Assembly: GCA_934613185.1 (NCBI GenBank)
Contig: CAKTSO010000031.1
Coordinates: 1-15,708, forward strand
Reading direction: 5' to 3'
DNA from: an uncultured Clostridia bacterium
GTDB lineage: Bacteria > Bacillota > Clostridia > Christensenellales > Maliibacteriaceae
DNA length: 15,708 nt
Each line of letters starts with the position of its first letter. Position 1 is the first letter of the stretch. The notes under the pieces were generated by a model. That model ran no database searches and was not told where the DNA came from. It saw nothing but the letters and a program-made list of their open reading frames with translations. The translations under genes were made by a program, and so were the position numbers. Shown here in pieces: positions 1 to 6,740 of the stretch.

Positions 1-1
1 C

Positions 2-916
2 GTCCGCAGCATCGACACCAAAAAAAGCAGCGCCGGTTCGCCCTATCTTGACATGGTTTTGGGCGACAACGCCGGGCAGATCCGCGCCAAACTCTGGGAC
101 TACAAAGCCGACGTTCACGGCGCCTACCGCATGGGAGACGTCGTCAAGGTCCGCGGCCGCATCAGCCAGTGGCAGGGTTCGGAGCAGCTCACCGTCGACC
201 AGATCCGAAAGGCGCGCGACGACGACAACGTGCCAATGGAGTCCCTCGTCCCGAGCGCGCCCGCCGATTCCGCCAACATGTACGAACTTCTGTTTTCGCT
301 GGCGCAGAGTTTCGCCGACGAGGACTTAAAAACTCTGACGTGCCATCTTCTTTCCGTCCACAAGGCGATGATCCTGCGCTACCCCGCGGCTTTGAAGCTG
401 CATCACGCGCAGCGCGGCGGCCTTTTGTATCACACGATGACGCTCACGCGCCTGGCGCAGGCCATCTGCGAGGTCTATCCCGCGCTCGACCGCGACCTGC
501 TTTTGTGCGGCGCGATCCTGCACGACATCGCCAAGACGCGCGAGCTGGAGCTGGCGCAAAGCGGCCTTGCCGCCGCCTACACGCCCGCGGGGCAGCTTTT
601 GGGGCATCTGGTCATGGGCGCCGAATGGGTGGACGCCGCCGCGCGGGAGCTCGGGATCGACGAGGAAAAATCCATGCTCGTGCAGCACATGCTCATCTCC
701 CATCACGGCGAACCCGAATACGGCGCGGCGAAGCTGCCGATGTTCCCCGAAGCGGAGGCCTTGAGCCAGATCGACATGCTCGACGCGCGGCTTTTCAACA
801 TGTTCCAGGAGCTGGAGCAGGTCGCGCCCGGCGAATTCACGCAGCCGGTCTGGTCGCTCGACCGCCGTCGGCTCTACAATCACGGCCGCGGCAAAATCGA
901 GACGGAAAAACAATAA
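2..916 (+). CDS. yhaM: 3'-5' exoribonuclease YhaM family, 5'-truncated by window edge
   Basis: The frame is open from base 2, so the start lies outside the window; 304 residues are visible. YhaM proteins are about 310-320 residues, so only a short N-terminal piece should be missing. The first ~70 visible residues look like an OB-fold nucleic-acid-binding domain (LDMVLGDNAGQIRAKLWDY near the start). An HD metal-dependent hydrolase domain follows, with its ligands in order: H144 (GGLLYHT), H174-D175 (LHDIAK), H202 (GHL), H234-H235 (ISHHG) and D258/D261 (IDMLDA), in visible-residue numbering. Family knowledge: YhaM degrades RNA, and some single-stranded DNA, from the 3' end in the cytoplasm during mRNA turnover in Firmicutes. 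The ATG at 53 is internal, because the OB-fold homology runs upstream of it. The gene ends at TAA 914-916, just before a terminator shared with the convergent TPM gene. Confidence 0.9.
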   Translation, partial: VRSIDTKKSSAGSPYLDMVLGDNAGQIRAKLWDYKADVHGAYRMGDVVKVRGRISQWQGSEQLTVDQIRKARDDDNVPMESLVPSAPADSANMYELLFSLAQSFADEDLKTLTCHLLSVHKAMILRYPAALKLHHAQRGGLLYHTMTLTRLAQAICEVYPALDRDLLLCGAILHDIAKTRELELAQSGLAAAYTPAGQLLGHLVMGAEWVDAAARELGIDEEKSMLVQHMLISHHGEPEYGAAKLPMFPEAEALSQIDMLDARLFNMFQELEQVAPGEFTQPVWSLDRRRLYNHGRGKIETEKQ

Positions 917-925
917 CGCACATAC

Positions 926-959
926 AAAAAAAGGCAGGATTTTCATCCTGCCTTTTTTT
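926..959. terminator. Bidirectional intrinsic terminator
   Basis: A perfect 10-bp stem (931-940 paired with 945-954) with a 4-nt loop is flanked by an A-run on the left and a T-run on the right, so it works as a Rho-independent terminator on both strands. It lies 9 nt after the exoribonuclease stop and just downstream of the end of the convergent TPM gene, so it probably serves both. Confidence 0.9.
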
Positions 960-966
960 GTGTCGT

Positions 967-2268
967 TTAGAAGCTGCCGCCACCGCCGCCGTGCGTCGAG
1001 CCGGAACTGCTTGAATGCGTGCTGCTGCCGCCGCCCGAGGAGTGGTGATCGTCATCGGCGCGCGGGATCTCCGTCTTGGTGACCGTGCGGTACAGGAACG
1101 TGTCCGTGTTGCGCGTCAGATGGAAGCTGCCGGGAACGACGTATTCCGACGCGTTAAGGCGGGCGCGTTTGCTTTTGAGCTTCGACTTCATGACGGAAAC
1201 CGTGATAAAGCCGATCAGCACGGCGGGAATGATCGCAATCAGGATCATCGTGCCGTCGATCGCAAAAGGCTCCTTGGGCATATCGCCCGAATCGTATGCC
1301 GAGCCTGTCTGTGCCTTCGCCATAAATGCCTCGCACTGCGACGCGAATTCACCGAACGCCCCCGCGTAGTCGCCGTCCGAAAGATAGGGCACGACCTGTT
1401 CGCCGATATACTCGATGCCCGCGTCGGTGAACATGTCGATCGCGCTGCCGTGCGTGGTGATGTACCACTGGCGGGAATCCATGTCCAAAACGAGCATCAG
1501 TCCGTCGCGGTTCGCGCCGAAGCCGTAGCCGTTGTAATCAAAGAAATCGTCCGCATAGTCCTGTGCACTCTTGCCGCCCATGCCATTGACCGTCACGATC
1601 GACGCCTCGCAGGCGTAGGTGTTCGTGATCGACTGCAGTTTTTCGGTCAGCGCAGCGATCTCGTCGGCGCCGAGCAGCCCCGCGTCGTCCACGACGAGCG
1701 CTTTTTCCGCGTTCGCCGCAGGTTCGCTTACCGGTTCACTTACAGGTTCACTTACAGGTTCGCTCACGGGCGCGTTTGCGTCATCCGAAGGTTCGGAGGC
1801 AAGCGGCGCGGGCGTGGACGCCTCTTGCAAATGATCCGACAAAATCGAGATCATCTGCTTTAAGCCGACCGAGAAAGAAGTGTCGTCGTCATAGGCCTTC
1901 TTCGCCGCGGAGAGCGTCGCCTCGTCAAACAGAAGATCGCCGTTGCCGAAGGGCACGAGTACGCTTCCCCACGTCGTGCAGTCGGCGACCAGAAGGACGC
2001 CGTCGCCGGACAAACCGTTTTCGGCAATGTAATCGTTTGCAAAATCTTTGAGCGTCTTGCCCCGAAGATCGTCGGTCAAACAGGCGTAAATGCCGACGCC
2101 GTAATTATCCTGCACCGTCTGCGCAGCGGCGTTCACTTCGGAAATCTCTTCCGCATACATCGCGTCATAGGCGTCGTCGACAAATCCGTCGGGTGCGGCG
2201 AGCGCCGTCACGGGAAGCGCCAGGAAAAGCATCATCGCAAGGAAGAGCGCAAAAAGTTTCTTTTTCAT
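967..2268 (-). CDS. Secreted/membrane tandem TPM-domain protein (YgcG/YdjH-like)
   Basis: 433 residues. The signal peptide is about residues 1-25, ending at TALAA. Two TPM-type (TLP18.3/Psb32/MOLO-1) extracytoplasmic domains follow. The first (~28-148) is divergent; the second (~188-320) is well conserved, with VDDAGLLGADEIAALTEKL and the WYITTHG segment. They are joined by a linker with four VSEP repeats (168-183). A transmembrane helix spans ~340-360, a basic cytoplasmic stretch follows, and the tail is rich in Gly, Ser and His, ending in GGGGGSF as in YgcG-like proteins. TPM proteins are envelope-associated and their exact activity is poorly known. The SD AAGGAGGA overlaps the stop codon of the upstream zinc-ribbon gene (13-nt gap), so translation is probably coupled. 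The neighbouring ribbon and SPFH genes match the B. subtilis ydjGHI grouping, which suggests a membrane-associated complex (inference). Confidence 0.85.
   Translation of the reverse strand: MKKKLFALFLAMMLFLALPVTALAAPDGFVDDAYDAMYAEEISEVNAAAQTVQDNYGVGIYACLTDDLRGKTLKDFANDYIAENGLSGDGVLLVADCTTWGSVLVPFGNGDLLFDEATLSAAKKAYDDDTSFSVGLKQMISILSDHLQEASTPAPLASEPSDDANAPVSEPVSEPVSEPVSEPAANAEKALVVDDAGLLGADEIAALTEKLQSITNTYACEASIVTVNGMGGKSAQDYADDFFDYNGYGFGANRDGLMLVLDMDSRQWYITTHGSAIDMFTDAGIEYIGEQVVPYLSDGDYAGAFGEFASQCEAFMAKAQTGSAYDSGDMPKEPFAIDGTMILIAIIPAVLIGFITVSVMKSKLKSKRARLNASEYVVPGSFHLTRNTDTFLYRTVTKTEIPRADDDHHSSGGGSSTHSSSSGSTHGGGGGSF
1720..1767 (-). repeat. Four 12-bp tandem repeats encoding VSEP
   Basis: Four near-identical 12-bp units (plus-strand form ggttcacttaca, with small variations) encode VSEPVSEPVSEPVSEP in the linker between the two TPM domains. 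The unit is a multiple of three, so copy-number change would alter linker length without breaking the frame. This is a low-complexity coding repeat, not a CRISPR array. Confidence 0.9.
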
Positions 2269-2281
2269 CTTCGTCTCCTCC

Positions 2282-3367
2282 TTACAGAATCATCAAAAGG
2301 CATTCCAGCGCGAAAATCACCGCGGCCGTGATGCCGGAGACCATGCCGAAATACTTCCAATACGCGCCGCGGTCGAGGGGAAGATCATCCCCCGCGAAGG
2401 CGCCCGTCTGCCCGTTCATCGCAAATGCGTACTTTTTGCCGTTCCAGTTCGTGTTAAGGAACCACACGGGCAAAAGCACGTAACGCGCGCGCCCGTTCGA
2501 CAAACGAATGGACGTGTTCTCGGGGATCACGCTGGCGTAACCCGTCACGGTCGAATCGAACACTTCCGCCGTGCTTTTGCGCACGCGGGCATTGGCGCGG
2601 TCAATGCACTCATCCTGCTTTTCGTCATAACGGTTGGCAAGATAGCCGGCCAGATAAGCCGTTTGGAATTCGACCGCCGCGGAAACATCAAACGGCTCGA
2701 TCGACTGCATGAGCGTATCGTCCAGCTGTTTGGAGCCGTCGACCGGAATGGCGGCGAATGCGACGCCGCCCTCGCGCAGGAGGGAGTAAAAGCTCGTCTC
2801 GGTATAATTGTATTTGGAGTCGCTCCAGGTGCGCACCCGCGTGGCCTTGTAGCGAATCGTCGCATCCGCGCTGGCGTCGAAAATCCAGAAAGGGACGTAG
2901 ACGCCGCGGATCTCCTCAATGTGGCTCTGCTGACGGAACACGCGCGGCAGAAGCTTTTTGCCCTTCAGATGCCGCAGCCAGGCAGCCTTTGCCGCCTCCT
3001 TGTCTTTTTTGAAGGGAAGAACCAGATCGGGACGCAGGTCGCCCGCAAACTGCTGTTTCAACACGACGGGATTGCCGCAGAACGGGCAGCTCGTCGCGGA
3101 AGTGTTGGCATCCGCCACAATCTCGCCGCCGCAGGACTGACACACATACACCTGTATGCCCTCCGTCTCCGATTCGCTCAGCGTCGCATTGTCCATGTTC
3201 CAGTTCAGTTCGTCGCTGCCCTCGCCTTCCAGCTGCTGATCGTAGGCTTTGAGCGTCTCCATGTCAAATTCCGTGTCGCAGTAGGGACACTTCATCTTCT
3301 GGAGCGTGCTGTCAAAGGCGATCGCGCCGCCGCAGCAGGGGCATTTATACTCCATTGTTGCCGCCAT
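2282..3367 (-). CDS. Double zinc-ribbon membrane protein (TFIIB-type ribbon, YdjG-like)
   Basis: 361 residues from the ATG at 3367, chosen because AAGGAGA (3376-3382) sits 8 nt upstream; the in-frame ATG at 3391 lies upstream of that SD. Two treble-Cys ribbons are visible: C9-x2-C12 with C27-x2-C30 (CPCCGG...CPYC), and C76-x2-C79 with C94-x2-C97 (CQSCGG...CPFC). A ~200-residue middle domain of unknown fold follows (LPFKKDKEAAKAAWLRHLKG, then VYVPFWIFDA). One hydrophobic helix ends the protein (about the last 20 residues, after GAYWKYFGM), so the ribbons probably face the cytoplasm with a C-terminal membrane tail. Such ribbons are sometimes annotated as PriA or primosomal fragments, but no helicase motif is present. 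Position between the SPFH and TPM genes matches B. subtilis YdjG. Molecular role unknown. Confidence 0.82.
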   Translation of the reverse strand: MAATMEYKCPCCGGAIAFDSTLQKMKCPYCDTEFDMETLKAYDQQLEGEGSDELNWNMDNATLSESETEGIQVYVCQSCGGEIVADANTSATSCPFCGNPVVLKQQFAGDLRPDLVLPFKKDKEAAKAAWLRHLKGKKLLPRVFRQQSHIEEIRGVYVPFWIFDASADATIRYKATRVRTWSDSKYNYTETSFYSLLREGGVAFAAIPVDGSKQLDDTLMQSIEPFDVSAAVEFQTAYLAGYLANRYDEKQDECIDRANARVRKSTAEVFDSTVTGYASVIPENTSIRLSNGRARYVLLPVWFLNTNWNGKKYAFAMNGQTGAFAGDDLPLDRGAYWKYFGMVSGITAAVIFALECLLMIL

Positions 3368-3394
3368 GGCCCATTTCTCCTTAAAAATCAAGAT

Positions 3395-3430
3395 AGCCGC
3401 GTGCCCGCTTTGCAGGCGGGCGCAGCGGCT
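3395..3430 (-). terminator. Hairpin between SPFH and zinc-ribbon genes, possible partial terminator
   Basis: The arms 3395-3400/3425-3430 and 3403-3408/3416-3421 each pair over 6 bp, separated by a small internal mismatch, with a 7-nt loop. On the minus strand the stem is followed by a T-rich run (atcttgattttt) that reaches the SD of the zinc-ribbon gene. It could reduce readthrough from the SPFH gene or protect an mRNA end. The T-run is interrupted, so full termination is uncertain. Confidence 0.45.
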
Positions 3431-3442
3431 GTTTGAAACGCT

Positions 3443-4858
3443 TTATTGAATGTCGTTCTCGTTGAAGGGATCGCCGCACTCGGGGCAGAACTTCGGCGGA
3501 TTCGTCGGATCCTCGGGCTCCCAGCCGCACTTGTCACAGCGGAAGCGCTTCACCGCCGCGGGGCGGGGTTTGCCGCACTCGGCACAGAATTTTCCCGTGT
3601 TCACCGCGCCGCAGGCACACGTCCAGGAGCCGTCGTCCGCGGGACGGGGCGCGCCGCATTCGGCACAGAATTTTCCCGTGTTCATCGCGCCGCAGACACA
3701 CTTCCACGAACCGGGCGCCGGCGCGGGCGCGGGACGCGTCTTGCCGCAGTTTCCGCAGAACTTGCCCGTGTTCTTCGTGCCGCATTCGCAAGTCCAAACG
3801 TCCGCGGCGGGCGCCTGCTGCTGCGCCTGCTGCTGTTGCTGCGCCGCCTGCTGCTGGCCCATTTGGAAGAGCCCCTGCGCGTTCATGCCGGTCTGCTGCG
3901 CCGCCATGCCCATGCCCATAAAGCCCATCATCGCGCCGTTCTCGTTGCCCGCCGCGGTGCGCATCGCGTCCGCCTGCGCGCCGACAAGCGTCGCCGCCGC
4001 CATGTTCGGGTCGCGCATGATTGCCGTGCGCTGCGCCTGCTTGATCATCTCCGCATCCTCTTCGGGAAGCGTGATCGGGTTCATCGCCACGGACACGACC
4101 GCAAGGCCGCGAAGCGCCGTCCACTTCTGTGTCAGCGCCTCGTTCATCGCGTCGGACAGCTCCTGCGCGTGGCCGGGGATGGCGCTGGGGCGGATCTGCA
4201 TTTCGGAGATCTGCGCGAAGGCGGGCTGCAAGGCGCTGATGAATTCGGTCTTCAACTGGCTGTCGAGCTCTTCGCGCTTGTAGGGTTCTTCGATATTGCC
4301 GCACACGTTCGTGTAGAACAGCATGGGGTCGACGATCTTATAGGAATACACGCCGCTGCAGCGGACGGAGACGTCAATGTCAAGGCCGATGTTGCGGTCT
4401 ACCACACGGAACGGGATCGGGTTCGGCGTACCGAACTTGTTGTCGATCAGTTCTTTGGTGTTGAAATAATACACGCGCTGATCCTTCGCGGTGTCGCCGC
4501 CGAAAGTAAAGCGCTTGCCGACCGTTTTAAACGTGTTCAAAAGGCTCTCGCCGAAGGAACCGGAGAAAATGCTGGGCTCCGTCGAAGAATCAAAAACGAA
4601 CTCGCCGGGCTCGGCCGAAAACTCCACGACCTTGCCCTGTTCGACGATCATCATGCACTGGCCGTCGGCCACCGCGATGACGGAACCGCTGGAAATGATA
4701 TTATCCTCGCCGCTTGTGTTGGAAGAACGGCGGGAAGTGCGCTTTTGCCCTTTGACGGCAAGCACGTTCTTGTCGATCGAGTCGCAGTAGAAATACTCCT
4801 TCCACTGGTCGCCCAGCGTGCCGCTTACCGCGCCGCCGATTGCTTTGATAAGACCCAT
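3443..4858 (-). CDS. SPFH-domain protein with C-terminal zinc-ribbon modules (YdjI / virion-core-like)
   Basis: 471 residues. The N-terminal ~1-300 is an SPFH (stomatin/prohibitin/flotillin/HflK-C) domain of the YdjI type, with IAVADGQCMMIVEQGKVVEF at ~61-80, the GVYSYKIVDPMLFY strand at ~169 and LRGLAVVSVAMN at ~249. A Met/Gly- and Gln/Ala-rich linker (~308-352) follows. Next come three modules of form W-x-C-x-C-G-x-x-N-x-x-x-F-C-x-x-C-G, starting at W355, W385 and W412, and a fourth, longer Cys4 ribbon (C441/C444 and C458/C461). There is no signal peptide or clear TM helix, so it is probably cytoplasmic and membrane-peripheral. SD AAAGGAG lies 7-10 nt upstream. SPFH proteins form oligomeric scaffolds on membranes; the ribbons may bind partners (inference). 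First gene of the SPFH, ribbon, TPM set. Confidence 0.87.
   Translation of the reverse strand: MGLIKAIGGAVSGTLGDQWKEYFYCDSIDKNVLAVKGQKRTSRRSSNTSGEDNIISSGSVIAVADGQCMMIVEQGKVVEFSAEPGEFVFDSSTEPSIFSGSFGESLLNTFKTVGKRFTFGGDTAKDQRVYYFNTKELIDNKFGTPNPIPFRVVDRNIGLDIDVSVRCSGVYSYKIVDPMLFYTNVCGNIEEPYKREELDSQLKTEFISALQPAFAQISEMQIRPSAIPGHAQELSDAMNEALTQKWTALRGLAVVSVAMNPITLPEEDAEMIKQAQRTAIMRDPNMAAATLVGAQADAMRTAAGNENGAMMGFMGMGMAAQQTGMNAQGLFQMGQQQAAQQQQQAQQQAPAADVWTCECGTKNTGKFCGNCGKTRPAPAPAPGSWKCVCGAMNTGKFCAECGAPRPADDGSWTCACGAVNTGKFCAECGKPRPAAVKRFRCDKCGWEPEDPTNPPKFCPECGDPFNENDIQ
3571..3710 (-). repeat. 81-bp tandem duplication of zinc-ribbon module
   Basis: A 24-base block is identical at 3580-3603 and 3661-3684, exactly 81 bp (27 codons) apart. 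Flanking bases are highly similar too, including the Cys codons. It encodes the second and third ribbon modules (NTGKFCAECG in both). The first module, further upstream in the protein, is more diverged. This looks like a recent internal module duplication. Confidence 0.85.
3815..3856 (-). repeat. Gln/Ala codon run (CAG-type low complexity)
   Basis: Repeated CAG/GCG codons (ctg-rich on the plus strand) encode the Gln/Ala-rich linker at residues ~335-348 between the SPFH domain and the ribbon modules. It is flexible, length-variable coding sequence. Confidence 0.8.
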
Positions 4859-4931
4859 CGCGTTACCACTCCTTTATCTTTCGTCATGACATGCCCGCAA
4901 AAATCGACGGGCGATGCTCATTTTCTTTATT

Positions 4932-5297
4932 TTACAACATTTCGAGCTTGGATAAAAGGTATCGAATGCTCGTATCGTAAAAAACAAAATCGTCCGCCCG
5001 TTTTTCTCGAACCGCTTCGATCGTCACTTGGCAGGCGTCCGGATCGTTTTCGGAACACAGCAAGAGGATTCTCGCTTCGGGACGCTGACGCTTTATGGCG
5101 TCGCACAGCGCAACGCTTTGCGTCCGGGACGTCCGCTCCGGAATTTCAAGCAGCACGACATCCGCCGCAAACGTCTCCGCCGCAATCGGCGCATTCTCAC
5201 CGCGGTACTCCGCGCGAAACAAAAGCGCCGACTGCGTCTCCTGCATGATCGCCTCCGCAAGAACGCGTCTTTTCATGACCAGCAATACACGCTTCAT
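4932..5297 (-). CDS. Stand-alone receiver-like protein lacking phospho-acceptor Asp
   Basis: 121 residues. The pattern of strands and helices resembles a CheY-like receiver: MKRVLLVMKRR as strand 1, ADVVLLEIPE as strand 3, ARILLLCSEND as strand 4 and ADDFVFYD as strand 5. The residues for phosphorylation are missing: Lys and Arg follow strand 1 where acidic residues are expected, E51 sits at the phospho-Asp position, C81 stands where Thr/Ser is usual, and Y107 is at the conserved Lys. There is no output domain. The SD AAAGGAGG is 7 nt before the ATG, and a GC hairpin (5318-5331) sits just upstream of it. It ends 73 nt before the SPFH gene on the same strand and could share its transcript. It may be a phosphorylation-independent adaptor (inference). 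Family assignment rests on fold pattern only. Confidence 0.6.
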   Translation of the reverse strand: MKRVLLVMKRRVLAEAIMQETQSALLFRAEYRGENAPIAAETFAADVVLLEIPERTSRTQSVALCDAIKRQRPEARILLLCSENDPDACQVTIEAVREKRADDFVFYDTSIRYLLSKLEML

Positions 5298-5351
5298 GCG
5301 CCGTCCTCCTTTCTTTTCGGCGGCTCCGCCGCAACCGTCCCCTTCACGGAC

Positions 5352-5380
5352 AAAAGCGCCGTTTTGTCAACGGCGCTTTT
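5352..5380. terminator. Strong hairpin, probable bidirectional terminator
   Basis: A perfect 12-bp inverted repeat, aaaagcgccgtt (5352-5363) against aacggcgctttt (5369-5380), with loop ttgtc. There are 5 T's on the plus side and 4 on the minus side. It separates the receiver-like gene from the membrane-protein gene. On the minus strand it is the first terminator-like structure after the membrane-protein stop, about 200 nt downstream. The short T-runs make efficiency uncertain. Confidence 0.7.
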
Positions 5381-5583
5381 TCCTGTTCAATATTGCCGGC
5401 GCGTGCATCGGGACCGTGTCCGCCGCATGCACCGCGGCGAAACCCGCAGTCGCTTTTGAGGTGTTCGCGCCGCGGCCGATAACGGGCAGTCATCGGCACG
5501 ACGCACGTAAGAAGTGAAGGAAACCTGCCGATTTCGCATCGTCCCCTGTCTTCATCGCGACTGCCGGCATGCCGTATCCGGGT
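5381..5583. other. 203-nt stretch with no recognised gene
   Basis: No ORF with a ribosome binding site and plausible composition is visible on either strand. One short inverted repeat, gccgat (5475-5480) with atcggc (5492-5497), is present. The stretch may be a long 3' UTR of the membrane-protein gene running to the 5352-5380 hairpin, or a decayed or non-coding element. I recognise no RNA family in it. Confidence 0.5.
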
Positions 5584-5979
5584 TTACGCCGTCTTCTTTT
5601 TATTCTGCAGCGCGCCGATCAGATACAGCACGGGAAGCACAAGGCCGGTCGCAAAAGAAACGACATTGAAGCTGCCGCCGCCCGCCAGATTCAGGATCTG
5701 TGACAGGACGCAAAGGGCGATCGCCAAAATGCCCCACACCATGCAGGTCTGTGCTTTTTCCAGATTGTTCCAGTTTTTGACGCCGATAATGCCGCCGACA
5801 AATTCAACGACCGCGCCGACAAGAAGCATGATGCCGGACAGCCACAAAAGCGCCGCCGACCCGCCCAGTGCCGCCAAAACCGCGATGCCGATCATGGCGA
5901 TAATCGCAACGATCAGGGAAATGGAGCCGCCGATGATCATCAAAATGCCGGATACTTTCAAAAGTTTGGAACCTTCCAT
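5584..5979 (-). CDS. Small four-helix membrane protein, function unknown
   Basis: 131 residues from the ATG at 5979, chosen because AAGGAGG lies just upstream; an in-frame ATG at 6039 has no SD and would add a hydrophilic, non-conserved-looking leader. Four hydrophobic segments are visible: about 6-33 (VSGILMIIGGSISLIVAI), 38-64 (ALLWLSGIMLLVGAVVEFVG), ~75-95 (CMVWGILAIALCVLSQIL) and ~105-125 (FATGLVLPVLYLIGALQ). A short Lys-rich tail (NKKKTA) follows. Gly-rich helices and the overall design suggest a small integral membrane protein of the uncharacterised kind common in Clostridia. An AT-rich TATATT box on the minus strand about 60-70 nt upstream could be a -10, but I see no good -35. No function can be assigned. 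Confidence 0.8.
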   Translation of the reverse strand: MEGSKLLKVSGILMIIGGSISLIVAIIAMIGIAVLAALGGSAALLWLSGIMLLVGAVVEFVGGIIGVKNWNNLEKAQTCMVWGILAIALCVLSQILNLAGGGSFNVVSFATGLVLPVLYLIGALQNKKKTA

Positions 5980-6122
5980 GTGTTTTTCCTCCTTGAAGAA
6001 TATTTGATTTTCGGCGCCGTCTGCGCCGTCTTTAATCATAATATAGCGTTTTCCCGCCCTTCAGACCCCACCCGCGGCGGGTAGTTTGCCGCACACGGCC
6101 GGGTTTCGATTTCATGCGGCGG

Positions 6123-6740
6123 TCAATACAGCGGATTGATCCAGCCGTTGGAAATCATGTAAAAGGCAAGGTCGACGCTCGTGGCAAAGCCCGTCTTCGC
6201 AAGCATGTTCGCCTTATGGTACTTGACGGTGTTTTCGCTGATAAAAAGCTCCTCGCCGATCTGTTTGTTCGTCATATGGCGGCACAAAAGCCGCAGAATC
6301 TCCATCTCCCGCTGTGTCAAGGGCGCCTCTCCCTGCGGCACGGGAATCGCCCGCTCCTGCGGGAAGACCTTTCTGCCCTCCATCACGTCGCGTGCCGTCT
6401 CCGCAAAATACGCAAGGCTTCGGCTTTTGTAAATAAACGCATCCGCCCCCGCCTCCTTGGCACGCGGCAGGTACGACACTTCGTCAAACGCGGTCATAAC
6501 GATGACGCGAATCTCGGGCATGGCCTCGTGAATCTGCCGCGTTGCGGCAAGCCCCGAAGCGTTCCCCTCGGTACAGACGTCCATCAAAACGAGCTGCGGA
6601 TGCAGCTTTTGGCAATAGGCAAGCGCATAGGCGGCGCTTGCGATCGACGCGACGACGGTGAACCCTTCGATTGCGCACAGCGTCTTTTCCAGCGTTTCGC
6701 GCATGGATTCGTGATCGTCCACGATCAAAACCTTTGTCAT
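6123..6740 (-). CDS. NarL/FixJ-type response regulator (receiver + LuxR HTH)
   Basis: 205 residues. The receiver domain (1-~120) has the full active site: D8-D9 (IVDDH), phospho-acceptor D54 (LVLMDV), T83 (VMTAF) and K105 (FIYKS). A LuxR-type helix-turn-helix spans ~140-195 (LTQREMEILRLL, then NKQIGEELFISENTVKYH). It is therefore a phosphorylation-controlled DNA-binding transcription regulator. Its ATG overlaps the stop of the upstream histidine kinase gene in an ATGA (6737-6740), so the two are translationally coupled and are almost certainly a cognate pair. It is the last gene of the receptor, kinase, regulator operon. Likely targets are the divergent ABC importer promoter and its own operon (inference). 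The receiver, kinase and HTH motifs leave little doubt about family. Confidence 0.95.
   Translation of the reverse strand: MTKVLIVDDHESMRETLEKTLCAIEGFTVVASIASAAYALAYCQKLHPQLVLMDVCTEGNASGLAATRQIHEAMPEIRVIVMTAFDEVSYLPRAKEAGADAFIYKSRSLAYFAETARDVMEGRKVFPQERAIPVPQGEAPLTQREMEILRLLCRHMTNKQIGEELFISENTVKYHKANMLAKTGFATSVDLAFYMISNGWINPLY

Noticed and set aside
1720..1767. Regular 12-bp repeats considered as a CRISPR or regulatory array
   Set aside because: No spacers, in frame, and coding for VSEP linker repeats of the TPM protein.
4890..4916. Hairpin gcccg/cgggc between the receiver-like and SPFH genes as a terminator
   Set aside because: The stem is only 5 bp (8 with a bulge), the loop is 10 nt, and no T-run follows on the minus strand.
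3446..5248. 600-codon plus-strand frame opposite the SPFH and receiver-like genes
   Set aside because: Arg/His/Val-rich composition with no recognisable fold and no good SD. The SPFH protein on the other strand is unambiguous.
5365..5370. Perfect minus-strand TTGACA as a -35 for the receiver-like gene
   Set aside because: It lies in the loop of the 5352-5380 hairpin, and the position 17 nt on reads gtgaag, not a -10 box.
6070..6120. GC-rich inverted repeats after the response regulator as an operon terminator
   Set aside because: Loops are too small or too large and no T-tract follows on the minus strand. The end of this operon remains undefined.
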